Assembly: GCF_029690045.1 (NCBI RefSeq)
Contig: NZ_CP121464.1
Location: 2,356,001 to 2,420,000, forward strand
Source of the DNA: Janthinobacterium rivuli
GTDB lineage: Bacteria > Pseudomonadota > Gammaproteobacteria > Burkholderiales > Burkholderiaceae_D
Direction of reading: 5' to 3'
Length of the DNA stretch: 64,000 bases
The position numbers and the translations under genes were made by a program. Shown here piece by piece: positions 22,721 to 30,872 of the stretch (its first letter is position 1; each line of letters begins with the position of its first letter). The notes beneath the pieces are model-generated. The model did not search any database, was not told the origin of the DNA, and worked only from the letters and a program-made list of their open reading frames with translations.

Positions 22721-24364
22721 ATGCGACTCAATCTTCCCGTCAGCGATACCGAAATCAATCTGAGCGATACCGAGACCATCGTCTCGACTACCGACTTGCA
22801 AGGCAATATCACGTATGCCAACCCGTATTTCATCGCCGTCAGCGGTTACAGCGCGGAAGAATTGATCGGTGCGCCGCAAAACATCCTCCGGCATCCGGAC
22901 ATGCCGGTCGAAGCGTTCGCCGATTTCTGGGCCACCATCCGCTCGGGCCGGTCGTGGAGCGGCATGGTGAAAAACCGCTGCAAGAACGGCGATTGCTACT
23001 GGGTGCTGGCGAACGTGACGCCCGTGGTGGAAGACGGCGTGGCTGTCGGCTACATGTCCGTGCGCACCAAGCCCACGCGCCAGCAGGTGGCGCAGGCGTC
23101 CGCCCTGTACGCGCGCATCAAGGCGGGGCAGGCCGATGGCCTTGTCATCAGCCAGGGCGCGGCCGTGCGCACGGGCTGGCTGGCCAGGCTGGCGAGCTTG
23201 CGCGATCTGCCGCTGGGCAAGCGTATCGGCTGGAATTTGGGTTTGCTGAGCCTGGTGTTGCTGCTGCAGCTGGCGTGGAATGCGGGCGTGCTGCCCGATG
23301 CAAGCCACGGCTGGCTGACGGGCCTGTCCGTGCTGGCCGTGTGCGCCACCCTGTATTTCTGGCACAGCTTGCACCGCGCCGTGCTGCAACCGCTGCAGCA
23401 GGCGCGCCAGGCCTGCGACGTGATGGCGGGCGGCGACCTGACGGGCGAACTCGATACGACACGGCGCGACGAGATGGGGCAGCTGCTGCGTTCCTTGCGC
23501 CAGCTGCGCGTGAACTTGCATTCCATCGTTGGCGACGTGCGCGGCAATTTCTTGCGCATCAGTATGGCCAGCCAGGAAATTGCCGCCGGCAATATGGATT
23601 TGTCGGGCCGCACGGAGGCGCAGGCGTCGGCCCTGCAGCAGACGGCGTCGAGCATGGAGCAACTGGCGGCCACGGTGCAGCAAAACAGCGGCAACGCCGT
23701 GCAGGCCAGCGACATGGCGGGCAAGGTGCACGGCCTGGCCGGGCGCGGCGGCGAACTCGTCGGCCAGATGGTGGCGATGATGGCGGACATTAACGCTTCA
23801 TCGAAGAAGATCGGCGACATTACGGGCATTATCGAAGGCATTGCCTTCCAGACGAATATCCTCGCCTTGAACGCGGCCGTGGAAGCGGCGCGCGCGGGCG
23901 ACCAGGGGCGGGGATTTGCCGTCGTGGCGGGCGAAGTGCGCAGCCTGGCCCATCGCAGCGCGTCGGCCGCCACGGAAATCAAGCAATTGATCACGGCATC
24001 GCTGGCGCAGGTGCAGGCGGGCGCGAAGCTGGCGCAGCAGGCGGGCGCCAGCAGCGCGGAAATGCTGGGCGCCGTGCAGGGCGTGCACGGCATCATGGAA
24101 GAGATCGCGTCGGCGTCGCGCGAGCAAAGCCACGGCATCGGTCAAGTCAACATGGCCGTCACGCAAATGGATGAAGTGACGCAGCAGAACGCGGCGCTGG
24201 TCGAGGAATCGGCGGCGGCGTCCGCGTCGCTGCAGGATCAGACCTTGCAGCTGGAGCAGGCGATGGCCCTGTTCAAGCTGGAACGGCGCAGGGGCGGCCA
24301 AGCTGTTCCCCTGCGCGCGCCCGAGCGACGCCGCGCTACAGCAGGCGCTCTGACAGCGCCTTGA
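22721..24364 (+). CDS. Aer-like methyl-accepting chemotaxis protein with PAS domain
   Basis: The 547-residue receptor has an N-terminal PAS domain (residues about 20-120; NILRHPDMPVEAFADFW and WSGMVKNRCKNGDCYWV match the aerotaxis receptor Aer, where FAD binds). A hydrophobic hairpin of two membrane segments lies at about residues 170-215, then a HAMP-like stretch, and the signalling domain with the hairpin tip FQTNILALNAAVEAARAGDQ. It probably senses oxygen or redox state and signals through CheA/CheW. The start is the ATG seven bases after TGAGGA. The last 29 bp overlap the convergent DUF2071 gene. Confidence 0.92.
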   Translation: MRLNLPVSDTEINLSDTETIVSTTDLQGNITYANPYFIAVSGYSAEELIGAPQNILRHPDMPVEAFADFWATIRSGRSWSGMVKNRCKNGDCYWVLANVTPVVEDGVAVGYMSVRTKPTRQQVAQASALYARIKAGQADGLVISQGAAVRTGWLARLASLRDLPLGKRIGWNLGLLSLVLLLQLAWNAGVLPDASHGWLTGLSVLAVCATLYFWHSLHRAVLQPLQQARQACDVMAGGDLTGELDTTRRDEMGQLLRSLRQLRVNLHSIVGDVRGNFLRISMASQEIAAGNMDLSGRTEAQASALQQTASSMEQLAATVQQNSGNAVQASDMAGKVHGLAGRGGELVGQMVAMMADINASSKKIGDITGIIEGIAFQTNILALNAAVEAARAGDQGRGFAVVAGEVRSLAHRSASAATEIKQLITASLAQVQAGAKLAQQAGASSAEMLGAVQGVHGIMEEIASASREQSHGIGQVNMAVTQMDEVTQQNAALVEESAAASASLQDQTLQLEQAMALFKLERRRGGQAVPLRAPERRRATAGALTAP

Positions 24365-25184
24365 AGGCAACCTCGGGCACGACAAAGGCAAACGGTGCTG
24401 ACACGGGCGGCAGTTGCCCCAGCAAGCCGCAGTCGGCGCGCACGGCCATCAGCGCTTGCACCTGATCCACATCAACGGGCAAGTCGATTTCGCCAAAGAC
24501 GAGCTTGCCGTTGCGTGGCACATGCGCGATGGCCGCATCCTGGCAGGCGAGGAAGGCGACGGCGTCGCGCCAGTTGCCGAACAGTTGCTGCCAGCCGGCA
24601 TCGAGGCCATGCTCAGCCGTGATGTCCGCCTGCACGTCGAGCAGCGGCGCGCTGCCGGCGCCGCTGGCAATGCTGCAGCGCGCTTGCGTGGCCGTGACTT
24701 CCAGCGCCATGCCGGCGGCCAGGTGGGTCGGCAGGATGTCGCTGAACAGCCGCGTGCCCAGCGCATGGGGCAGGCTGTCCATGATATTTTTCAAAAAATA
24801 CACGCAAGGCACGTCCGGCGCGCCCGCTGGCGTGTGATCGAGGTACAGGCGCCAGTTGCTTTGCAGCGGAGACGGCAGCAGGCGGCGCAAGCGGCCGAGC
24901 AGTGCCGGGCCGAAATGCCCGTGGCGGTAGGTCAGCACGGTGAACGGCGTCTTGCCGTCGCGTTGCCACAGGGTCACGCCGGCGGGCAGCATCCGCTGCG
25001 CGGCAGCGGCATCGACCAGCCAGCTCACGTAGACGACATCGCGCACGTCGCTGTGCAGGGTCAGGAAGGGCAGGCGCGACATGACGGCCTGGCGCACACT
25101 GGCAAAACGCGTGCAATTGGCGAGCGCGGCAAACAATTGCCCCGGCCAGCCCGCGCGCGGGTGGCGGTAAGTGTTGTCTTGCAA
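24336..25184 (-). CDS. DUF2071/YqjF-family protein
   Basis: The 282-residue protein fits DUF2071 (YqjF): SDVRDVVYVSWLVDAAAAQRM near the N-terminus, Pro-Gly-containing turns, and TYRHGHFGPALL. The function of the family is unknown; its fold is related to acetoacetate decarboxylase. The frame opens at a TTG without a good ribosome site; the ATG at residue 35 (MSRLPFL) is a realistic alternative start. The 3' end overlaps the end of the chemoreceptor gene by 29 bp on the other strand. It lies downstream of 3-hydroxybutyrate dehydrogenase in the same direction. Confidence 0.75.
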   Translation of the reverse strand: MQDNTYRHPRAGWPGQLFAALANCTRFASVRQAVMSRLPFLTLHSDVRDVVYVSWLVDAAAAQRMLPAGVTLWQRDGKTPFTVLTYRHGHFGPALLGRLRRLLPSPLQSNWRLYLDHTPAGAPDVPCVYFLKNIMDSLPHALGTRLFSDILPTHLAAGMALEVTATQARCSIASGAGSAPLLDVQADITAEHGLDAGWQQLFGNWRDAVAFLACQDAAIAHVPRNGKLVFGEIDLPVDVDQVQALMAVRADCGLLGQLPPVSAPFAFVVPEVAFKALSERLL

Positions 25185-25208
25185 TTGGGAACTTTCAGAT
25201 GCGGTGAT

Positions 25209-25230
25209 GCAGGCGGACGGCGCCGCCTGC
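25209..25230. repeat. Hairpin between 3-hydroxybutyrate dehydrogenase and DUF2071 genes
   Basis: Perfect 8-bp arms GCAGGCGG and CCGCCTGC with a 6-nt loop sit in the 61-bp gap. There is no T-run, so it is an attenuating or mRNA-stabilising hairpin at best. Confidence 0.4.
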
Positions 25231-25245
25231 CGGAGACGCTACGTG

Positions 25246-26028
25246 TTATTGCATGTGCCAGCCGTGGCTGACGACGATCGATTGTCCGCTCAGGGCGTTC
25301 GACGGGAACGCCGCCAGGAACACGGCCGTTTGCGCCACGTCTTGCGTGGTGGTGAATTCGCCGTCGATGGTGTCTTTCAGCATGACTTTCTTGATCACGT
25401 CTTCTTCGCTGATGTTCAGCTGGGCCGCCTGTTCGGGGATTTGCTTGTCGACCAGTGGCGTGCGCACGAAGCCCGGGCAGATGACGTTGGCGCGGATGCC
25501 ATCTTTCGCGCCTTCCTTGGCCACCACCTTGGCCAGGCCCAGCAAACCGTGCTTGGCGGCCACGTAGGCGCTCTTGAACGGCGAGCCTTCATGCGAGTGC
25601 ACGGAACCCATGTAGATGATGGCGCCGCCGCGGCCGGCCTTGATCATTTCGCGCATGCAGGCGCGCGTGGTGAGGAAGGCGCCGTCCATGTGAATGGCCA
25701 GCATCTTTTTCCATTGCTCGAACGGGTAGTCGACGACGGGGCTGATGATCTGGATGCCCGCATTGCTGATCAGGATATCGATGCCGCCGAAGTGGGCCGC
25801 GGCATCGGCCACGCCCTTGTCGACTTGTTCTTCGCTCGAGACATCCATGGCGACGGCAAACGCCTGGCCGCCCGACTGCTTGATTTCCTCGGCCGTCTTG
25901 CTGGCCGCTTCCAGGGCCAGGTCGGCGATGACGACCTTGGCGCCCTGTTTTGCGTATTCAATGGCCATTTCCTTGCCGATACCACTGGCGGCGCCGGTAA
26001 TCAGTGCGACTTTGTCTTTGAGTTGCAT
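25246..26028 (-). CDS. 3-hydroxybutyrate dehydrogenase (SDR family)
   Basis: This is a 260-residue classical short-chain dehydrogenase. The NAD motif TGAASGIG is at residues 11-18, NAGIQ follows, and the catalytic Ser (MGSVHSHEG) and Tyr-Lys pair (YVAAK) are present. The C-terminal motifs [19 protein letters not shown] and the end [10 protein letters not shown] are characteristic of BdhA/HbdH, which oxidises 3-hydroxybutyrate to acetoacetate in polyhydroxybutyrate turnover. I chose the internal ATG with AAAGGA upstream over a slightly longer frame. An AraC regulator encoded 92 bp upstream is a possible controller. Confidence 0.93.
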   Translation of the reverse strand: MQLKDKVALITGAASGIGKEMAIEYAKQGAKVVIADLALEAASKTAEEIKQSGGQAFAVAMDVSSEEQVDKGVADAAAHFGGIDILISNAGIQIISPVVDYPFEQWKKMLAIHMDGAFLTTRACMREMIKAGRGGAIIYMGSVHSHEGSPFKSAYVAAKHGLLGLAKVVAKEGAKDGIRANVICPGFVRTPLVDKQIPEQAAQLNISEEDVIKKVMLKDTIDGEFTTTQDVAQTAVFLAAFPSNALSGQSIVVSHGWHMQ

Positions 26029-26120
26029 ATTAATCCTTTGCATTGCGGGTTGGAGTGATCGTGGAAAATCTGACTATGCCAGTATAGCGAGAAAACGGAC
26101 TGCGCATGCCCCGCGCACGG

Positions 26121-27182
26121 CTAAACGGCTTGCTGCCTGTCAAGGATTTCCTGTAGCCGCCAGGCGCCGGGATTGGTGCCCGCCCAGGTGCGAAACGCGT
26201 GATTGAACGCGCTTTGTTCCTGGTAGCCGAGCAGGAAGGCGATGTCGACCAGTGACAAATGCGGCTCGCGCAGATAGTCGCGCGCCAGGCCGTACCTGGC
26301 CTGGTCCAGCAAGGCCTGGAAACTGGTACCCGCGTCGGCCAGCTTGCGCTGCAAGGTGCGCGGCGTGACGGCCAGGGTGGCGGCAACGGTGGCCAGCCGC
26401 GCCGAACCGTGGCGCAAGCCCGCCACGATGGCCGCGTGCACTTGCGCGTCGATGGCGCCGCCGGTGTCCGCTTCTGCCTGGCGCTGCGCCAGCAATTGTT
26501 CCGCATGCTGGCACAGCACGGGGTACAGGCTGACGTCGGCGTTTGGCACGGGCCAGTCCAGCAATTGCGCATCGAAGGTGGCCGTGTTGGCGGCGGCGTT
26601 GAAATCGGGCAGGCTGCCCAGCACGCGCACGTATTCGTCGCGGTGGGCCGCGTGGCGCAGCAAGTCGCCGCCGCCATCGTGGCTGAACGCCAGCCGGGCC
26701 GGCGGCAGCGGCATGCCGGCCAGCCAGTCGCCGCTGACACGGATGCCGGCAAAGACGCTGTCGACCAAATGCCGGCTGGCGCCCGGGTAATTGCTGGTCC
26801 AGCCGTAATGCGCGACGGCGCCATCGCGCTGCAGGGTCGAGCGGCCCAGGTCGTGCGCCAGCCGTTCATAGCGGGCCGTCTGTTCCAGCACCTGGCCCAC
26901 GTTGCTGCAACTGAGCAGTATCAAGCCATATGCGCTGTACGTGCCCATGCGCACCCGCTGGCCCACGTGCAGGCCGAAATGTGCATCGCCCGCCAGCTGC
27001 GCGCCCGCATCGAGCAGGCGCACGTAGTCGCGCGCAGGCAGGCCAGGCGCGGACGCTTCCAGATTGTGCGGCGCCACGCCGGCCGCTTGCGCCAGGGTGG
27101 CTGCCGCGATGCCGTGCGCGCCGGCCGCTTCCAGCAGCGGCAGCAGATAGGCGCCGGCGACCCGGCCGTCAGTATTTGTCAT
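26121..27182 (-). CDS. AraC-family regulator with N-terminal arabinose-binding-like domain
   Basis: The 353-residue protein has a large N-terminal effector domain of the type found in OruR/ArgR-like AraC regulators (LPARDYVRLLDAGAQLAGD, FGLHVGQRVRMGTY) and a C-terminal AraC DNA-binding domain (LSLVDIAFLLGYQEQSAFNH, FRTWAGTNPGAWR). It is head-to-head with the FAD-oxidase/GlpD/FGGY operon, separated by 165 bp that hold a 13-bp tandem repeat. It is therefore the best candidate regulator of that operon, and may also affect the 3-hydroxybutyrate dehydrogenase gene downstream of it. Confidence 0.88.
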   Translation of the reverse strand: MTNTDGRVAGAYLLPLLEAAGAHGIAAATLAQAAGVAPHNLEASAPGLPARDYVRLLDAGAQLAGDAHFGLHVGQRVRMGTYSAYGLILLSCSNVGQVLEQTARYERLAHDLGRSTLQRDGAVAHYGWTSNYPGASRHLVDSVFAGIRVSGDWLAGMPLPPARLAFSHDGGGDLLRHAAHRDEYVRVLGSLPDFNAAANTATFDAQLLDWPVPNADVSLYPVLCQHAEQLLAQRQAEADTGGAIDAQVHAAIVAGLRHGSARLATVAATLAVTPRTLQRKLADAGTSFQALLDQARYGLARDYLREPHLSLVDIAFLLGYQEQSAFNHAFRTWAGTNPGAWRLQEILDRQQAV

Positions 27183-27245
27183 GATGGAACAATGCGATTG
27201 TCATGAAAAACCAATACCCTTCGTCTGTGGCGGCATATGCTATCG

Positions 27246-27295
27246 ATCAAGCAAGAAAATCAAGCAAGAAAATCAAGCAAGAAAATCAGGCAGGA
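27246..27295. repeat. 13-bp tandem repeat (ATCAAGCAAGAAA) in the divergent promoter region
   Basis: Three perfect copies of ATCAAGCAAGAAA are followed by a degenerate fourth (ATCAGGCAGGA). The array lies 64 bp upstream of the AraC gene start and 53 bp upstream of the FAD-oxidase start. The unit is not a multiple of three, so it is not coding. Helically near-phased direct repeats suggest repeated regulator-binding half-sites. Confidence 0.85.
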
Positions 27296-27347
27296 ACAGT
27301 ATAGCAAGCCGCCGTGGCGCGCAACTGGCCGAACACAGGGGATGTCG

Positions 27348-28958
27348 ATGCAACGCTGGAATGGCTGGGGAGATGAAAGCATCACGTATGCGCTGAGCGA
27401 GGACGCGCTGGCGTTTTTGCGCGAGCGCCTGGGGCCGGGCAGCGCCATTGCCGATGCCACCTTCGACGACGCCTGCGCGCAAGTGCCCGCCTCGCGCCTG
27501 GCGCCGCATCCGCTGATCGACACCACGCCTGCCACGCGCGTGCGCCATGCGCTCGGCCAAAGCCTGCCCGACTGGTTTAAATTGCGCCATGGCCGCATCG
27601 GCGCGGTGCCCGATGGCGTGGCCTTTCCCGACAGCGCGCTGCAGGTGCGCCAGCTGCTCGCGTATGCGCGTCAGGCGTGCGTGGCCGTCATTCCGCACGG
27701 TGGCGGCACCAGCGTGGCCGGGCATTTGACTGTAGCGGCAGGACCGCGTCCCGTGCTGTCGATCAGCCTCGCGCGCCTGTGCGCGCTGGGCCACCTGGAC
27801 CGCGAAGCGCAACTGGCCACGTTCGGCGCGGGCGTGTATGGCCCCGACCTGGAAGCGCAGCTGCGCGCGCAGGGCTACACCCTCGGTCATTATCCGCAGT
27901 CGTTCGAATATTCGACCCTGGGCGGCTGGATCGCCACGCGCTCGTCGGGCCAGCAATCGTTGCGCTATGGCCGCATCGAGCAGCTGTTCGCGGGCGGCGA
28001 AGTGGAAACGCCGGCCGGCACCTTGCGCATCCCCACGTTTCCCGCGTCGGCGGCCGGCATCGACCTGCGCGAAATGGTGCTCGGCTCCGAAGGGCGGCTG
28101 GGCATCGTGACGCAGGCGACGGTGCGCGTCTCGCCGCTGCCGCCTTATGAGGCGTTTCACGCCGTGTTTTTCGCCGACTGGGGCCAGGCGCAGGCGGCCG
28201 TGCGGGCGCTGGCCCAGTCGCGCCTGCCCCTGTGCATGCTGCGCCTGTCGAACGCGGTCGAAACGCAAACCATGCTGACCCTGGCCGGGCACAAGAAACT
28301 GGTGGGACTGCTGGAACGTTATCTGTCGCTGCGCGGTTGCGGCGAAGGCAAGTGCATGCTGATGCTGGGTGTCAGCGGAGAGGCCGCGCCGGCGCGCGCG
28401 GCCCTGCGCGGCGCCCTGGCGCTGGCGCGGCGGCATGGCGGCGTGCACGTGGGACGGCACATGGGCGACAAATGGAAGCAGGGACGCTTTCGCAACGTCT
28501 ACCTGCGCAATGGCGCGTGGGAGCATGGCTATGTCATCGACACGGTGGAAACGGCCGTCGACTGGCCCCGCGTGGCCCCGATGATGGCGGCGCTGGAGCA
28601 GGCGGGTGTCAATGCGCTGGCCGCGCACGGCGAACAGGTGCACGCGTACACGCATTTGTCGCATGTGTATACGCAGGGCGCCAGCGTCTACACCACGTAT
28701 GTGTACCGGCTGGCGCCCACCTTTGAAGACAACATGGCGCACTGGCGTGCCTTGAAAGACGCGGCCGGCGCCGCCATCGTCGCCAACGGCGGCACCATCA
28801 GCCACCAGCATGGCGTGGGCACGGACCACGCGCCATGGCTGGCGGCCGAAAAAGGTGAACTGGGCATCGCCGCCATGCGCGCGCTGCTGCGCCAGTTCGA
28901 TCCGCAGGGCATGATGAACCCCGGCAAACTGCTGCCTGATGGGGGAGGCCCATTGTGA
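27348..28958 (+). CDS. FAD-binding oxidase related to alkyldihydroxyacetonephosphate synthase
   Basis: The 536-residue flavoprotein is of the vanillyl-alcohol-oxidase/PCMH fold. VIPHGGGTSVAGHLTV is the FAD PP-loop. YPQSFEYSTLGGWIATRSSG and RYGRIEQL, and the C-terminal GGTISHQHGVGTDHAPW, match the ether-lipid enzyme AGPS motif by motif, including the His cluster near the active site. The start chosen is the ATG six bases after AGGGG (MQRWNGWGDE). It overlaps the next gene by four bases. With GlpD-like and FGGY partners it more likely oxidises a glycerol- or polyol-derived acid than makes ether lipids; substrate unknown. Confidence 0.85.
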   Translation: MQRWNGWGDESITYALSEDALAFLRERLGPGSAIADATFDDACAQVPASRLAPHPLIDTTPATRVRHALGQSLPDWFKLRHGRIGAVPDGVAFPDSALQVRQLLAYARQACVAVIPHGGGTSVAGHLTVAAGPRPVLSISLARLCALGHLDREAQLATFGAGVYGPDLEAQLRAQGYTLGHYPQSFEYSTLGGWIATRSSGQQSLRYGRIEQLFAGGEVETPAGTLRIPTFPASAAGIDLREMVLGSEGRLGIVTQATVRVSPLPPYEAFHAVFFADWGQAQAAVRALAQSRLPLCMLRLSNAVETQTMLTLAGHKKLVGLLERYLSLRGCGEGKCMLMLGVSGEAAPARAALRGALALARRHGGVHVGRHMGDKWKQGRFRNVYLRNGAWEHGYVIDTVETAVDWPRVAPMMAALEQAGVNALAAHGEQVHAYTHLSHVYTQGASVYTTYVYRLAPTFEDNMAHWRALKDAAGAAIVANGGTISHQHGVGTDHAPWLAAEKGELGIAAMRALLRQFDPQGMMNPGKLLPDGGGPL

Positions 28959-30523
28959 ACCGGGCGGATTTGCCTGGCATCCTGGTGCGCGAGTGGGACG
29001 TGCTGATCGTCGGCGGCGGCATCACGGGCGCCGGCATCTTGCTGGAAGCATCGCGGCGCGGTTTGAAGGCCTTGCTGGTGGAACAGCGCGATTTCGCCTG
29101 GGGCACGTCGAGCCGTTCCTCGAAGCTGGTGCACGGCGGCTTGCGCTACCTGAAGCAGGGACAGTTCGCCATGACGCGCGAATCGGTGCATGAGCGGCAA
29201 GCCTTGCTGACGGATGCGGCGGGGCTGGTCGAGCCGCAGGGCTTTGCCTTTGGCGACTACACGGGCAGGAAGCCAGGGCGGCGCCAGTTCATGCTGGGCC
29301 TGGCGATTTATGACGTGATGGCGGGCCGGCGTGCGCGCCGCTATGTCGACGCGGCGGACTTTGCCATGCTGGCGCCGCACATCCGGCGCGACGATCTGCA
29401 GGGCGGCATGCTGTACCAGGACGCGAAGACGGACGATGCGCGCCTGGTGCTGCGCGTGCTGCAGGAGGCGCGCCGCCATGGCGGCGTGGCCGTCAATTAC
29501 CTGGGCGTCGCATCGCTGTTGCGCGAAGATGACAAGGTCGCCGGCGCCACCTTGACCGATGCGGTCGATGGCACGGCATTCACCGTGCGTGCGCGCCTGG
29601 TGATCAGCGCCACGGGCGCCTGGGCCGACGCCTTGCGCGGCCAGGTGGGAGAACAGCCGAAACTGCGGCCCCTGCGCGGCAGCCATTTGCTGCTGCCGGC
29701 CTGGCGTTTGCCGCTGGCGCAAGCCGTCAGCCTGATGCACCCGCACGATGGCCGCCCCGTGTTTGCGTATCCATGGGAGGGCGTGACCCTGGTGGGCACC
29801 ACCGATGTCGACCACGGCGCCAGCCTGGACCTGGAGCCGGCCATCACGCGCGGCGAACTCGCATATCTGCTGGCCGCCTTGCGCTGGCAGTTCCCGCAGC
29901 TGGCGCTGGGCGAAGACGACGTGCTGGCCACGTTTGCCGGCGTGCGTCCCGTGATCGGCAGCGGCCAGCTTGACCCGTCGAAGGAAGCGCGCGAGCATGC
30001 GCTATGGCTGGAAAACGGCTTGCTGACGGTGGCCGGCGGCAAGCTGACGACGTTTCGCGTGATCGCCCTCGATGCCTTGCGCCGCGCCGCGCCGCTGCTG
30101 CCGGGCTGGCAGGCGGATTTGCGCCCCTTGCCGATTTTCGACGCTACGCCACCGTTGTCGGGCAAGGCCCTGGTACTCGATGGCGAGCAGCGCGAACGGC
30201 TGCTGGGCCGTCATGGCGCGGGGGCGCAGGCGCTGTGCGATGCGGCGCAGGAGGGTGAGCTGGCGCCGATTCCCGGCACGCAGACCCTGTGGGCGCAGCT
30301 GCGCTGGGGCGCGCGCAGCGAGGACGTGCAGCACCTGGACGACTTGCTGCTGCGGCGCACGCGCCTCGGTTTGCAGCTGGCTGGCGGTGGGCTTGCTATC
30401 ATGCCGCGCCTGCGCGCCATCTGCCAGCGCGAACTGGGCTGGGACGACGCGCGCTGGGAAGAAGAACAGCAGCGTTACCTGGCCCTTTGGCGCCGCCATT
30501 ACAGCGTGCCGCAAGGCGACTGA
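28955..30523 (+). CDS. GlpD-type FAD-dependent glycerol-3-phosphate dehydrogenase
   Basis: The 522-residue enzyme starts at GTG overlapping the stop of the FAD oxidase (GTGA), implying translational coupling. The dinucleotide motif VGGGITGAGI and the GlpD signature TSSRSSKLVHGGLRYLKQGQ are present, along with GTTDVDHG and AGVRPVIG. Family members oxidise sn-glycerol-3-phosphate to DHAP at the membrane and feed quinone. Since the neighbours differ from the usual glpFKD set, it may be specialised for another phosphorylated polyol. The C-terminal region (from about residue 395) is the usual GlpD helical cap. Confidence 0.9.
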   Translation: MNRADLPGILVREWDVLIVGGGITGAGILLEASRRGLKALLVEQRDFAWGTSSRSSKLVHGGLRYLKQGQFAMTRESVHERQALLTDAAGLVEPQGFAFGDYTGRKPGRRQFMLGLAIYDVMAGRRARRYVDAADFAMLAPHIRRDDLQGGMLYQDAKTDDARLVLRVLQEARRHGGVAVNYLGVASLLREDDKVAGATLTDAVDGTAFTVRARLVISATGAWADALRGQVGEQPKLRPLRGSHLLLPAWRLPLAQAVSLMHPHDGRPVFAYPWEGVTLVGTTDVDHGASLDLEPAITRGELAYLLAALRWQFPQLALGEDDVLATFAGVRPVIGSGQLDPSKEAREHALWLENGLLTVAGGKLTTFRVIALDALRRAAPLLPGWQADLRPLPIFDATPPLSGKALVLDGEQRERLLGRHGAGAQALCDAAQEGELAPIPGTQTLWAQLRWGARSEDVQHLDDLLLRRTRLGLQLAGGGLAIMPRLRAICQRELGWDDARWEEEQQRYLALWRRHYSVPQGD

Positions 30524-30550
30524 AAAAGTATAAAAAATAAGGAGAGCATC

Positions 30551-30868
30551 ATCGAGACTACCCTGTTTGGCCAGCCCCTGGAACTGGGCGACGCCCGCAT
30601 CACCTACGACAGCCTGTCGCCGCTGGACTTGCGCCAGAGCGTGGACGTCCTCGTCGACGACCTGGGTGAAGACCTGCTGCAAATCACGTGCGCGAATGGC
30701 GACATCGTCGACGTGGGCTGGTATCCGGCCTGGAATGCACAGGGACGCTTGCGCGTGGTGGCCGTGCGGGGACAGGATTGGGAAGCGCCTGTCTTCAGCG
30801 CGCTGCCGGAAAAAGATCCGCAGGCGCTGCTGGCCGCGTTGCGCGCCGCGCTGGCCAGCCTGGGCTGA
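30551..30868 (+). CDS. Small conserved-looking protein without a standard start codon
   Basis: A 105-codon frame fills the space between the GlpD and FGGY genes. It ends 4 bp before the kinase ATG. A clear Shine-Dalgarno AAGGAG sits at 30539-30544. In this frame, however, no ATG or GTG occurs between the GlpD stop and about codon 35. The codons after the ribosome site are ATC-ATC-GAG, so initiation at ATC (30548 or 30551) is suggested. A TTG at 30629 would give 79 residues. The protein is acidic, with DVLVDDLGEDLLQI and WYPAWNAQGRL; I recognise no family. A sequencing error (ATG to ATC) remains possible. Confidence 0.6.
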   Translation: METTLFGQPLELGDARITYDSLSPLDLRQSVDVLVDDLGEDLLQITCANGDIVDVGWYPAWNAQGRLRVVAVRGQDWEAPVFSALPEKDPQALLAALRAALASLG

Positions 30869-30872
30869 GGCC

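Noticed and set aside
30567..30872. N-terminal extension of the FGGY kinase
   Set aside because: It runs through the small-protein gene in another frame. The kinase motif YILAIDNG begins about eight residues after the ATG at 30873, as expected for the family.
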